DNA of 64,000 bases, taken from assembly GCA_030427205.1 (NCBI GenBank), contig JAUHXC010000012.1:1-64000 (forward strand). Direction: 5' to 3'. Made by a program: the position numbers and the translations under genes. Shown one piece after another: positions 54,190 to 61,405 of the stretch. The stretch comes from a bacterium (lineage in GTDB: Bacteria > Myxococcota_A > Bradymonadia > UBA7976 > UBA1532). Below the pieces are notes generated by a model. It saw only the letters and a program-made list of their open reading frames with translations. It was not told the DNA's origin and did no database searches. Within the stretch, counting starts at the first letter, position 1. Every line of letters begins with the position of its first letter.

Positions 54190-54231
54190 ACTGCCCTTGC
54201 ACTGACACGCGAAACAGTGCACAAAGGCAGT
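54190..54231. other. Long imperfect hairpin
   Basis: ACTGCCCTTGCACTG (54190-54204) pairs with CAGTGCACAAAGGCAGT (54215-54231): about 14 pairs with one mismatch and a 2-nt bulge, a perfect 7-bp inner stem and a loop of 10. It could be a terminator for the preceding large gene, a structured RNA or a protein site. No T tract follows. Confidence 0.55.
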
Positions 54232-54372
54232 GATGGGTTGTTGAGACTCGCGCGCAGACACTTTTTCGGCAAATAAGCCGCGACCACGCCTGCTGAGCGT
54301 GCATCCATGCAACCGACGCGTGAGTTCGGACTCACTCTGGCACCTCGTGGGACGGGGTGGGTCATCCACTAG

Positions 54373-54401
54373 TTGACGCTATCTGGCATTCGCAGTATCA
54401 C
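54373..54401 (+). promoter_or_regulatory. Sigma-70-type promoter for the histone-like gene
   Basis: TTGACG (54373-54378), 17-bp spacer, TATCAC (54396-54401). It is the best promoter match in the intergenic region and predicts a leader of about 95 nt before the ATG at 54504, long enough for the second copy of the 12-bp repeat to act in control. Confidence 0.5.
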
Positions 54402-54503
54402 ATGCCCGCCGACTCACGTCGGTGTGCCCCTGGTAGAGCGACACCAATGGCACGACGCAGTCTCGGTCAGGGTGCACCTGACTCACTCTGGAGAACACAT
54501 ACG

Positions 54504-55895
54504 ATGGCGGTCACCATCCAAATCGGTGTAGACAGGCTCAACGACCCATCGGTCGCCAAAGCCCTCGCAAATCTGGTCCTCGCGCTGGGCGGCGCGGCGA
54601 CCGGTCAGAAGAAACCTTCCGAACCGTCCGCCCCAGCGAAGGCCGCGGCCCCGGCAGCCCTGGCCCCGGCAGCCCCGCCCCCGGCAGCAGCACCGGCCCC
54701 CGCGCCGGCGGCCAAGGCGCCCGCAGCCGCGAAGGCGCCCCGCAAGGCCCGCAAGAGCGCGCCGAGCAAGGCCGCCGCGAAGCCCGACGCAGAGGGTGAC
54801 GTGGTCGCGCGCTACGAAGCCTTCGTCGAGAACCTGCCCGAGCGGTCCCGTGCGTTCCTCGATCTGCTTCGGCAGCGCGGCTCGCTGACCATCAACGAAG
54901 CGATGGAGGCCCTCGACATCTCGGTGCCCAAGGCCATGGGTGGCATCACCGGTAGCATCGGCCGCTGGGCGCCGGTCCGCAAGGTGCCGATCCCCTACGA
55001 GGCCTCGATGGTCGACGGGGTGCGCACCTGGACCTGGATCGGCGGCCCGGACGGCGCCACGCCGGCCAAGCCCGCCGCCAAGAAGCCGGCTGGCAAGAAG
55101 AGCAGCACCAAGAAGAGCAGCGCGAAGAAGGGCAAGGCAGCCTCGAAGAAGGCCAAGGCCAAGACGCCGGCGCCCGCCGACGATGGCAGCCTCGCGCAGC
55201 GCTACCAGGCCTTCGTGGCCAACCTGCCCGATCGCTCGCAGCAGTTCATCGCGCTCGTCGAAGAGAAGGGTGTGTTGACCATCAGCGATGCGATGGAGGC
55301 CCTCGGGCTCACCGTGCCCAAGGCGATGGGCGGCATCACCGGCAGCATCGGCCGCTGGGCGCCGGTCCGCAACATCCCGGTGCCCTACGAGGCCATCACG
55401 GTCGACGGCGAGCGCGCCTGGAAGTGGCTCGGCGCACCGACCGACGATGCGGAGGGCACGTCCCCAAAAGCTGAAGCGCCCGCGGGGGTGACGCCCGAGG
55501 CGTCGACCCCCGAGGGCGCGAATTCGGCTGAGGAGACCCGTGAAGCGGCGATCGAAGCGATCATCGAAGGCTTGAGCGACCGGGCGTCCCTGTTCGTCCG
55601 GACGCTGCGTCAGCGCGAGATGATGACCATGCAGGAGGTGCTCGACACCTTCAGCCTGGCCAAGGCCCGCGCGGTCTCTGGGATCGTCGACCCGATCCTG
55701 TCGGCGTTTCGCGATGCGGAGATCGAGCCCCCGTTCGAGGCGACGTTTGCGCCGACGGGGGAGAAGGCCTGGATCTGGGCGACGTCTGCGGCTGCGGCAG
55801 CGCCGGCTGAAGACACCGCCGCCGAGGATCCGACCGACGAGCGGGGCATGAGCGCCGCTCGACCCGGCGTGCGCGTGCGCCGTCGGGTGCGCTGA
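54504..55895 (+). CDS. Histone-H1-like protein with three winged-helix-sized repeats
   Basis: A 463-residue protein of a layout I do not recognise. A short ordered N-terminus (1-30) is followed by an Ala/Pro/Lys tail (35-97). Three related domains of about 80 residues follow at 100-181, 230-311 and 346-428, each helix-helix-helix then two strands with a closing Trp (RTWTWIG, RAWKWLG, KAWIWAT). Copies 1 and 2 share GGITGSIGRWAPVR and are about 60 percent identical; copy 3 is divergent. The linker between 1 and 2 is a Lys/Ala/Ser-rich stretch (186-222) like linker histone tails, the one between 2 and 3 is acidic. A basic C-terminus ends RVRRRVR. Probable nucleoid DNA-binding protein. ATG at 54504 with GGAG upstream. 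Confidence 0.75.
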   Translation: MAVTIQIGVDRLNDPSVAKALANLVLALGGAATGQKKPSEPSAPAKAAAPAALAPAAPPPAAAPAPAPAAKAPAAAKAPRKARKSAPSKAAAKPDAEGDVVARYEAFVENLPERSRAFLDLLRQRGSLTINEAMEALDISVPKAMGGITGSIGRWAPVRKVPIPYEASMVDGVRTWTWIGGPDGATPAKPAAKKPAGKKSSTKKSSAKKGKAASKKAKAKTPAPADDGSLAQRYQAFVANLPDRSQQFIALVEEKGVLTISDAMEALGLTVPKAMGGITGSIGRWAPVRNIPVPYEAITVDGERAWKWLGAPTDDAEGTSPKAEAPAGVTPEASTPEGANSAEETREAAIEAIIEGLSDRASLFVRTLRQREMMTMQEVLDTFSLAKARAVSGIVDPILSAFRDAEIEPPFEATFAPTGEKAWIWATSAAAAAPAEDTAAEDPTDERGMSAARPGVRVRRRVR

Positions 55896-55958
55896 ACGGT
55901 CCCGAGCAACGGGCGGGGCAGCCTCCTGCGCCGCCCGACCGATGACCTCTCCCCTCGT

Positions 55959-55992
55959 CCTGCTTCCTGCTTCCTGCTTCCTGCTTCCTGCA
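55959..55992. repeat. 7-bp microsatellite CCTGCTT
   Basis: Nearly five tandem copies of CCTGCTT, 64 bp after the histone-like gene and about 80 bp before the AraC gene. A pure tandem repeat in a promoter region could vary in copy number. Confidence 0.9.
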
Positions 55993-56074
55993 TACGCCGG
56001 TGTGATCTCTCGCCGATGCCCATGCAGGCTCTCTCTCGTTCGAGCATGCATCCGGCGCGTCAGAGGAGACGGTG

Positions 56075-56878
56075 ATGACCGATGACTGGCTCGATATCGA
56101 CGCCTTGCCCGGACCCGCGTTCGCCCTGGCCGACGAGCTGACACCCGGCGAGGGGCACTGGCATACCCATCGACATCACCAGTTGTTGTATGCCGCCCGC
56201 GGCGTGATGCAACTCGAGATAGACGGCGGGCGCTGGGCGTTGCCTTCGGCGAGGGCCGCCTGGCTGCGTGCGGGGACCCGCCATCGGGCGACCGTGCACG
56301 CGCCCGCCTCTCTGCGCACGGTGTATTTTGCCACCGATGCGGTGCCATCGGCGGTCGACTCTCTGGGTGACTGCCGGGTCTTCGCGGTCTCGGATCTCTG
56401 CCGTGAGATGATCCTGCATGGTATGCGCTGGGGCCCCGATCGCTCGCCTGAGGACGCGCGGGCCAATCGCTTCTTCGCTGCGTTGGTCGACTGCTGTGTG
56501 GACTGGGTCGACGCCATCCAACCCTTCCGTCTGCCCCGGGCCCGCAGCCCCGAGCTCGGCCTGGCCATGAGCTTCGCCCGCGACAACCTCGGCGAGGCCC
56601 GGGCTGAGGCGGTCGCGGCGGCCGGCGGCATGTCGACCCGCACGCTGTCCCGGCGCTTTCGCGACGAGACGGGCATGAGCTGGCGCACCTGGTTGCGCAC
56701 CGCGCGGGTGCTGCGCGCGATGGAGCTGCTCGCCGACGGGCATTCGGTGACCGATACCGCGTTCAGCGTCGGCTTCGACAGCCCGGGCGCCTTCAGCCAC
56801 GCCTTCGGCGCGCTCGTCGGTGAAGCGCCGAGCGCTTTCGCCCGCAGCCTGCGCCGAGCGGCGGGCGGCCTCCCATGA
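56075..56878 (+). CDS. AraC-family transcriptional regulator
   Basis: A 267-residue regulator. N-terminal cupin sensor (about 10-90) with HWHTHRHHQLLYAARGVMQLEIDGG, which is typical of AraC cupins including the His-x-His pattern. C-terminal DNA-binding domain (about 165-260) with two helix-turn-helix units, GMSTRTLSRRFRDETGMSW and VTDTAFSVGFDSPGAFSHAF. ATG at 56075 with GGAG 6 nt upstream. It overlaps the start of the glutamine amidase gene by four bases (ATGA), so the two are co-expressed and the regulator may control the downstream genes. Confidence 0.93.
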   Translation: MTDDWLDIDALPGPAFALADELTPGEGHWHTHRHHQLLYAARGVMQLEIDGGRWALPSARAAWLRAGTRHRATVHAPASLRTVYFATDAVPSAVDSLGDCRVFAVSDLCREMILHGMRWGPDRSPEDARANRFFAALVDCCVDWVDAIQPFRLPRARSPELGLAMSFARDNLGEARAEAVAAAGGMSTRTLSRRFRDETGMSWRTWLRTARVLRAMELLADGHSVTDTAFSVGFDSPGAFSHAFGALVGEAPSAFARSLRRAAGGLP

Positions 56879-57408
56879 GCGATGGCGCCCTGCCCTACCA
56901 GCCCTACTACTGCGAAGAGAACGCCTGGCACCGCTGCCGGAGCCTGGGGCCGAGCAGCGTCGCGCTCTTCGTCAGCAACCCGCCGCGCCAGGTGGTGCTC
57001 TTCGCCCAGCGAGCCGCCGATGAGCTGCCCTATGTGGTCTGGGACTACCACGTCGTCGTGGCCTGCCCGAGCGAGGACGGCTGGCAGCTGCACGACCCCG
57101 ACTGCACGGCCGGCACCCCGCTGCCGATCGAACGCTGGCTCGCCGTGAGCTTCCCCCATGTGGGCCGGGTCGACGCGCGGTACGACCCGCGGTTTCGGGC
57201 CGTCCCGGGCTCGACCTATGTCGAACGCTTCGCGAGCGATCGACGGCATATGCGTAATGGCGATCGTTGGCACGCGCCGCCGCCGAGCTGGCCCTGCATC
57301 GGCCAGGGCTTCAACCTCTTCGAGTTCGTCGACATGACCGACGCGTCGAACGATGTGCTCGATCTGGCCGGCCTGCGTCGGCGATTCTGTTCGAACCGCT
57401 CGAAGTGA
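56875..57408 (+). CDS. Protein N-terminal glutamine amidohydrolase, NTAQ1-like
   Basis: A 177-residue homologue of the eukaryotic Nt-Gln amidase (NTAQ1/Tungus, family Nt_Gln_amidase), which converts N-terminal glutamine of proteins to glutamate in the N-degron pathway. The catalytic triad is intact: Cys13 in YYCEEN, His59 in VVWDYHVV, Asp74 in LHDPD. The other family hallmarks FASDRRHM near 122 and PPPSWPCIG near 139 are present. Human NTAQ1 is about 205 residues. ATG at 56875 overlaps the AraC stop. In bacteria N-terminal Gln is not a recognised degron, so the target is unclear; side-chain deamidation of a specific protein is an alternative. Confidence 0.9.
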   Translation: MSDGALPYQPYYCEENAWHRCRSLGPSSVALFVSNPPRQVVLFAQRAADELPYVVWDYHVVVACPSEDGWQLHDPDCTAGTPLPIERWLAVSFPHVGRVDARYDPRFRAVPGSTYVERFASDRRHMRNGDRWHAPPPSWPCIGQGFNLFEFVDMTDASNDVLDLAGLRRRFCSNRSK

Positions 57409-57418
57409 GAGAGGCGAC

Positions 57419-58879
57419 ATGCCGACCTGGATCCGCACCCGCCGCGCCGTGCTCGGCAGCCGCCGGCTGACCCCGACCCCGGCGCTCCTCGTCGTCGAGG
57501 GCAACCGCATCGTCGAGGTCCGCGCGGCCGACGATACGCCCGATGAAGCCCCGAGCGACGTCGAGGTGGTCGACGTCGGCGATCATCTGGTCACGCCGGC
57601 CTTCGTCAACGGACATACGCACCTCGCCATGTCGGCCCTGCGCGGCGTCGGCCTCGAGGCCATGGCGGGCAATATCATCGAAGATCTCTACTTCAGGATA
57701 GAGGCGCTGCTCACCGCCGACGACGTCCGGGCGTTCACCCGGATGGGGGCGGCCGAGAGCCTGCTGGCCGGCGTCGGCGCGGTCTGGGACCATTATTACT
57801 TCGGCGAGGCCGTCGCCGCGGGCATGGCCGATCTGGGGCTGACCGGCGTCGTCGCGCCGACCGCTCAAGACCTCGCTGGACCCGGCGTCCCACGGCTGGA
57901 GGACGCCCTCGACGCCACTGCCCGCCTCGCCACGGACGACACGTGGTCCGAGCGCGGTATCTTCGCCGCCTGCGGGCCACATGCCACCGACACCGTCAGC
58001 GACGCCCTGTGGCGACGGATCGCCGAGTTGGCGGAGACCCATCAGATCCCGATCCACGCGCACGTCGCGCAGTCGGTCGAAGAGTATACCCGCTCGATGC
58101 AGCGGCACTCGGCCAGCCCGGTCGCCCGTCTGGGGCAGCTGGGAGCGCTCGACGCGGGCGCCGGCATGTTGCTGGTGCACGGGCTCTATGTCACCGAGGC
58201 CGACCTCGCCCGCTTGAAGGCGGGCGGCAACGTGCTGTGCTACTGCCCGTTCTCCCAGCTGCAGTTCGGGTTCCCCGCCGCGGTCGAGGGGTGGTGGAAG
58301 GCCGGCATCCCGTTCACGGTGGGCACCGACTGCGGCGCGAGCAACGACTCGATGAGCGTGCAGCAGGAGCTGCGGTTGCTGGCCTCGGGCCGCGCCTTCG
58401 CGGTCGCGCCGTCCACCGTCGGCCGGCGCTTCAGAGCCGAGGGCGCGATCGAGCAGGCCGCCGCGCTCGATGGCCTGCGCCGACAGCGCAGGACCGAGCA
58501 GCAGGCGCTGGCCGATCCCCAGACCCTGCTCGACACCGTCTGGCAGGTCCCCGGCCGGCTGCATCCGAAGCTGGAGGTCGGTGAGCTGCGCGCCGGCGCC
58601 CGGGCGAACCTGTGCATCTGGGACGCGGACGATCCGGCCTGGTGGCCGCGGACCGCGCCTGTGCGTGCGTTGACTATGGGTGATATCGGCTCGCCCTGGG
58701 GCTTGATGGTCGACGGTCGCTGGATCGGCGAGCGCGGCGATCTGCGCCGCAGCTTGCTGTGCAGCGACGATTGGCGGGAGATGCGGGCCGAAGCCGACGG
58801 CCGCCTGCAGGCGCTGGCCCGGCGGGCGGGGCTGCCCGAGTGGTTGTCCCGGCTCACGCCGGCATCGCGCTCGATCTGA
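57419..58879 (+). CDS. TRZ/ATZ-family amidohydrolase
   Basis: A 486-residue metal-dependent hydrolase. Zinc ligands are in NGHTHLAMS near 65, HAHVAQS near 215, VHGLYV near 250 and TDCGASND near 302. Overall shape is that of guanine deaminase, S-adenosylhomocysteine deaminase or atrazine-type enzymes; which of these is not decided. It starts 10 bp after the amidase gene with GAGAGAGG before the ATG, so it is likely in the same transcript as the AraC and amidase genes. Confidence 0.88.
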   Translation: MPTWIRTRRAVLGSRRLTPTPALLVVEGNRIVEVRAADDTPDEAPSDVEVVDVGDHLVTPAFVNGHTHLAMSALRGVGLEAMAGNIIEDLYFRIEALLTADDVRAFTRMGAAESLLAGVGAVWDHYYFGEAVAAGMADLGLTGVVAPTAQDLAGPGVPRLEDALDATARLATDDTWSERGIFAACGPHATDTVSDALWRRIAELAETHQIPIHAHVAQSVEEYTRSMQRHSASPVARLGQLGALDAGAGMLLVHGLYVTEADLARLKAGGNVLCYCPFSQLQFGFPAAVEGWWKAGIPFTVGTDCGASNDSMSVQQELRLLASGRAFAVAPSTVGRRFRAEGAIEQAAALDGLRRQRRTEQQALADPQTLLDTVWQVPGRLHPKLEVGELRAGARANLCIWDADDPAWWPRTAPVRALTMGDIGSPWGLMVDGRWIGERGDLRRSLLCSDDWREMRAEADGRLQALARRAGLPEWLSRLTPASRSI

Positions 58880-58925
58880 CAGCGGCGCCAGACCGCGCCA
58901 GAACCTTCGCCGGCGTCCGAGCGCT

Positions 58926-61277
58926 TCAGTTGCCCACGACCGAACGGCGCAGCACGAGCACGCTGCGCGGCGCCATCATGCGCGGACCGCCCTCGACCGG
59001 CGCGTTCTCGGCGAGCAGGTCGACGAACCGTCCAGCGGGCAGCTCGACCTGCCGCTCGGCGTCCGACTTGTTGATGACCACCAGCAGCGGCGGATCACCG
59101 GCGCAGCCGAGGCGACTGTACATCCAGATGTCGCGGTCGGTGCCCGGATGGGTCACCCGGTCGCCGCGCCCGAGCGACGGATAGCGCGCCCGCAGGCGCG
59201 CCAGCGCACGCACCTGACTGCGCAAGCGCCGCTGAGCGGGCAGGAGCTGGGCGTCGTCCCAGACCATCATCCGCCGATTGTCCGGATCACCGCCGCCCGC
59301 CAGCCCGATCTCGTCACCGTAGTAGATGAGCGGGATGCCCGGATTGGTCATCATCACCGCGAACGCCAGGCCCAGCCGCTCGTACGGCGCCGCGTCCTGG
59401 GGCTGACGATAGTCATCGGTCCACCCGTTGGCCGGGCTGCTGCCTTCACTGCAATTGGCGATCTGCCCGCTCGCGAAGTGAATCGCCCGCGGGATGTCGT
59501 GGTTGCCGATCCAGGTCGTCATGATCGCGCCCGGGCCGTAGTAGCCGTCGTTGCCGTCCATCCAGGCGGCGAACTGGGACAGGTCGCCGTCGGGCCGGAA
59601 CAAAGCCTCGCAGAGCAGCCGCTTGAACGGGAAGTCGAACTGGCCATCGAGCATCACGCCCGGCTCGACGAAGCGAGCGAGGTTGTCGCGGTTGAAGTAG
59701 TCGAAGGTCTCGCCGACCAGGTAGAAGCGGTCGCCCGGCGGGTCGAGCATCGCCTCGCCCAGCCGGTCGACGAGCGCGGTGAGCCACTGCAACGGCACAT
59801 GCTTGATGGCGTCGAGCCGATAGCCGTCGATGCCATAGGTCGACGCCCACCACGCGGCGTCGTCGACCGACCAGCGCAGCGCGTCGGGGGCCTCGTCGAA
59901 GGCGAACGGCGGCAGGTAGTCGGTGAAGGCGCAGCGCGTCCCCCAGTAGTCGTCCTCCCACAGGTTCTCGATACCGCACGACCGGAAGACGCCCCCGCGC
60001 CCCGGATCCCGAGCCCACCATTCGGGGTGCGCCCGATAGAGTTCGCTGTCGATGTCGACGTGGTTCATCACGTAGTCGAAGAGCACCTTGATGCCTTCGC
60101 CGTCTGCGCTGTCGGCGTCGTGGGCTTCGCGCACCAGCGCGTGCAGGTCGTCCTCGGTGCCGATGCGCGATTCGACCCGCGGGCGCGGCTCGGCGCCGCC
60201 GCGGCCGTCGAAGACCGTATCGACCGGCGACGGCCAGTAGCCGTGGTAGGCCGAGTACTGGTGCGGATCGGCGCCGGGGTCGATCGCCGCTCCGGCGGCG
60301 TCCCGGTTCTCGAAGGGCGCGGTGATCCACAGCGCGGTGACCCCCAGGTCGGAGAGATACGGGATCTTCTCGATCACCCCGACCAGATCGCCGCCCATAT
60401 ACTGCGCGCTGGGGCCGTCGGCCGGTCCGGCGTCTGCCCCGGGCACCGGCAGCGCCCGCCCGTCGCCGTCGTAGAAGCGGTCGACCAGGGCGAAGTACAT
60501 CACCGCGTCCCGCCAGTCGAAGCCCGGCTCGCAGGCCGTCGCCCGGGTACACGTGCCGAAGAGACACGCCCCATCCGGGCAGTCGGCGTCCGCCTCACAC
60601 TCGGCGCAGGCCACCTCCAGCACCGAGTTCATGCCGCCGAAGCCATCGTCGGCCCCCACCGGATTGCCCGGATCACGGATCCACTCCGGCTCGGCGACCC
60701 CCGGGCGATAGAGCACGAACTTGTACTCGTAGCGCCCATTCGCGAAGGCATCCTTGGCCCACCACACGGCGCGCTCGGCATCCCAGACCATCGCCAGCCC
60801 GGCGCCCTGCTCACCGGGCCACCCGTTGAAGCTGCCCGCGACGTGCACCGACGCGTAGTCGACGCCGCCCGGGTCGAAGGTGAAGAGCGCGACGCCGCAC
60901 GGGTTGGCGCTACAGATCCCGGCGAGGCAGCTCTGCTCGATCGGATCTGCGCAATCGGTATCGGCGCGGCAGACGTCGGGGCCGCTGTCGATCCGACCGG
61001 CGTCGGGCAGCGGCTCGGCGAAGTCGGGCTCCGGTTGGGGCGCCGCGTCCACCGGCGCCGTGGCATCCCCCGCCCCCCGGTCGCCCGCGTCGGGGCCGGC
61101 GAGGTCGGGCAGATCGCTGTCGGACGCCGGACCGTCGAGCGCACCGTCGCCCACACCGCCGCCGTCGTCGCCTCCGCCGCCGCTCACCGGGGTACAGCCC
61201 CAGGCGAGCAGGGCGAGCAGCAGGCCGATGGGCCTGCCGCACCGAAGAAGACATCGCGTCGCAGGGTGGAAGTTCAT
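58926..61277 (-). CDS. Alpha-amylase-family lipoprotein with CBM48-like domain
   Basis: A 783-residue glycoside hydrolase (GH13-type). Lipobox AWGC near residue 28, an Asp/Ala/Gly-rich spacer (30-115), a Cys-knot-like stretch with C-x5-C pairs, an E-set/CBM48-like domain (about 130-210) with VHVAGSFNGWPGE, another Cys cluster, then the TIM barrel from about 245. Catalytic nucleophile Asp in GYRLDAIKH near 480, acid/base Glu in LVGETFD near 516, and Asp in IGNHDIPR near 588. Conserved DYVMNHV near 407. ATG at 61277 with GGAG 8 nt upstream. Probably degrades external alpha-glucans at the cell surface. Confidence 0.92.
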   Translation of the reverse strand: MNFHPATRCLLRCGRPIGLLLALLAWGCTPVSGGGGDDGGGVGDGALDGPASDSDLPDLAGPDAGDRGAGDATAPVDAAPQPEPDFAEPLPDAGRIDSGPDVCRADTDCADPIEQSCLAGICSANPCGVALFTFDPGGVDYASVHVAGSFNGWPGEQGAGLAMVWDAERAVWWAKDAFANGRYEYKFVLYRPGVAEPEWIRDPGNPVGADDGFGGMNSVLEVACAECEADADCPDGACLFGTCTRATACEPGFDWRDAVMYFALVDRFYDGDGRALPVPGADAGPADGPSAQYMGGDLVGVIEKIPYLSDLGVTALWITAPFENRDAAGAAIDPGADPHQYSAYHGYWPSPVDTVFDGRGGAEPRPRVESRIGTEDDLHALVREAHDADSADGEGIKVLFDYVMNHVDIDSELYRAHPEWWARDPGRGGVFRSCGIENLWEDDYWGTRCAFTDYLPPFAFDEAPDALRWSVDDAAWWASTYGIDGYRLDAIKHVPLQWLTALVDRLGEAMLDPPGDRFYLVGETFDYFNRDNLARFVEPGVMLDGQFDFPFKRLLCEALFRPDGDLSQFAAWMDGNDGYYGPGAIMTTWIGNHDIPRAIHFASGQIANCSEGSSPANGWTDDYRQPQDAAPYERLGLAFAVMMTNPGIPLIYYGDEIGLAGGGDPDNRRMMVWDDAQLLPAQRRLRSQVRALARLRARYPSLGRGDRVTHPGTDRDIWMYSRLGCAGDPPLLVVINKSDAERQVELPAGRFVDLLAENAPVEGGPRMMAPRSVLVLRRSVVGN

Positions 61278-61405
61278 CGTCTCGTCTCCCGCCAGACGCC
61301 CCCGCCTGAGGGGCGGTGTCTCACAAGAGAGTGACCATAGCGCAGGGCGCGCGGTCGATGCACCGGGCAACCGTAGACCGTGGGCGGTCGGAGGCCGCCT
61401 CGGCG

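Larger units (their letters stand above)
54031..54503. other. 472-bp non-coding region upstream of the histone-like gene
   Basis: No convincing gene; two overlapping minus-strand frames of 80-93 codons differ in composition from real proteins of the window. GC content drops relative to the flanks. It contains a long hairpin at 54190-54231, a promoter at 54373-54401, a short hairpin TGAGT-TCGG-ACTCA at 54321-54334, and a 12-bp direct repeat (GACTCACTCTGG at 54329-54340 and 54480-54491), the second copy overlapping the ribosome site of the next gene. Confidence 0.7.

Noticed and set aside
54088..54369. Two overlapping minus-strand frames (93 and 81 codons) in the intergenic region
   Set aside because: They overlap each other in different frames, have no ribosome site or motif, and cross the hairpin; treated as non-coding.
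54483..56348. 621-codon minus-strand frame opposite the histone-like and AraC genes
   Set aside because: Arg/Gly/Leu-rich antisense composition without any domain; the plus strand encodes repeated domains and a clear AraC protein.
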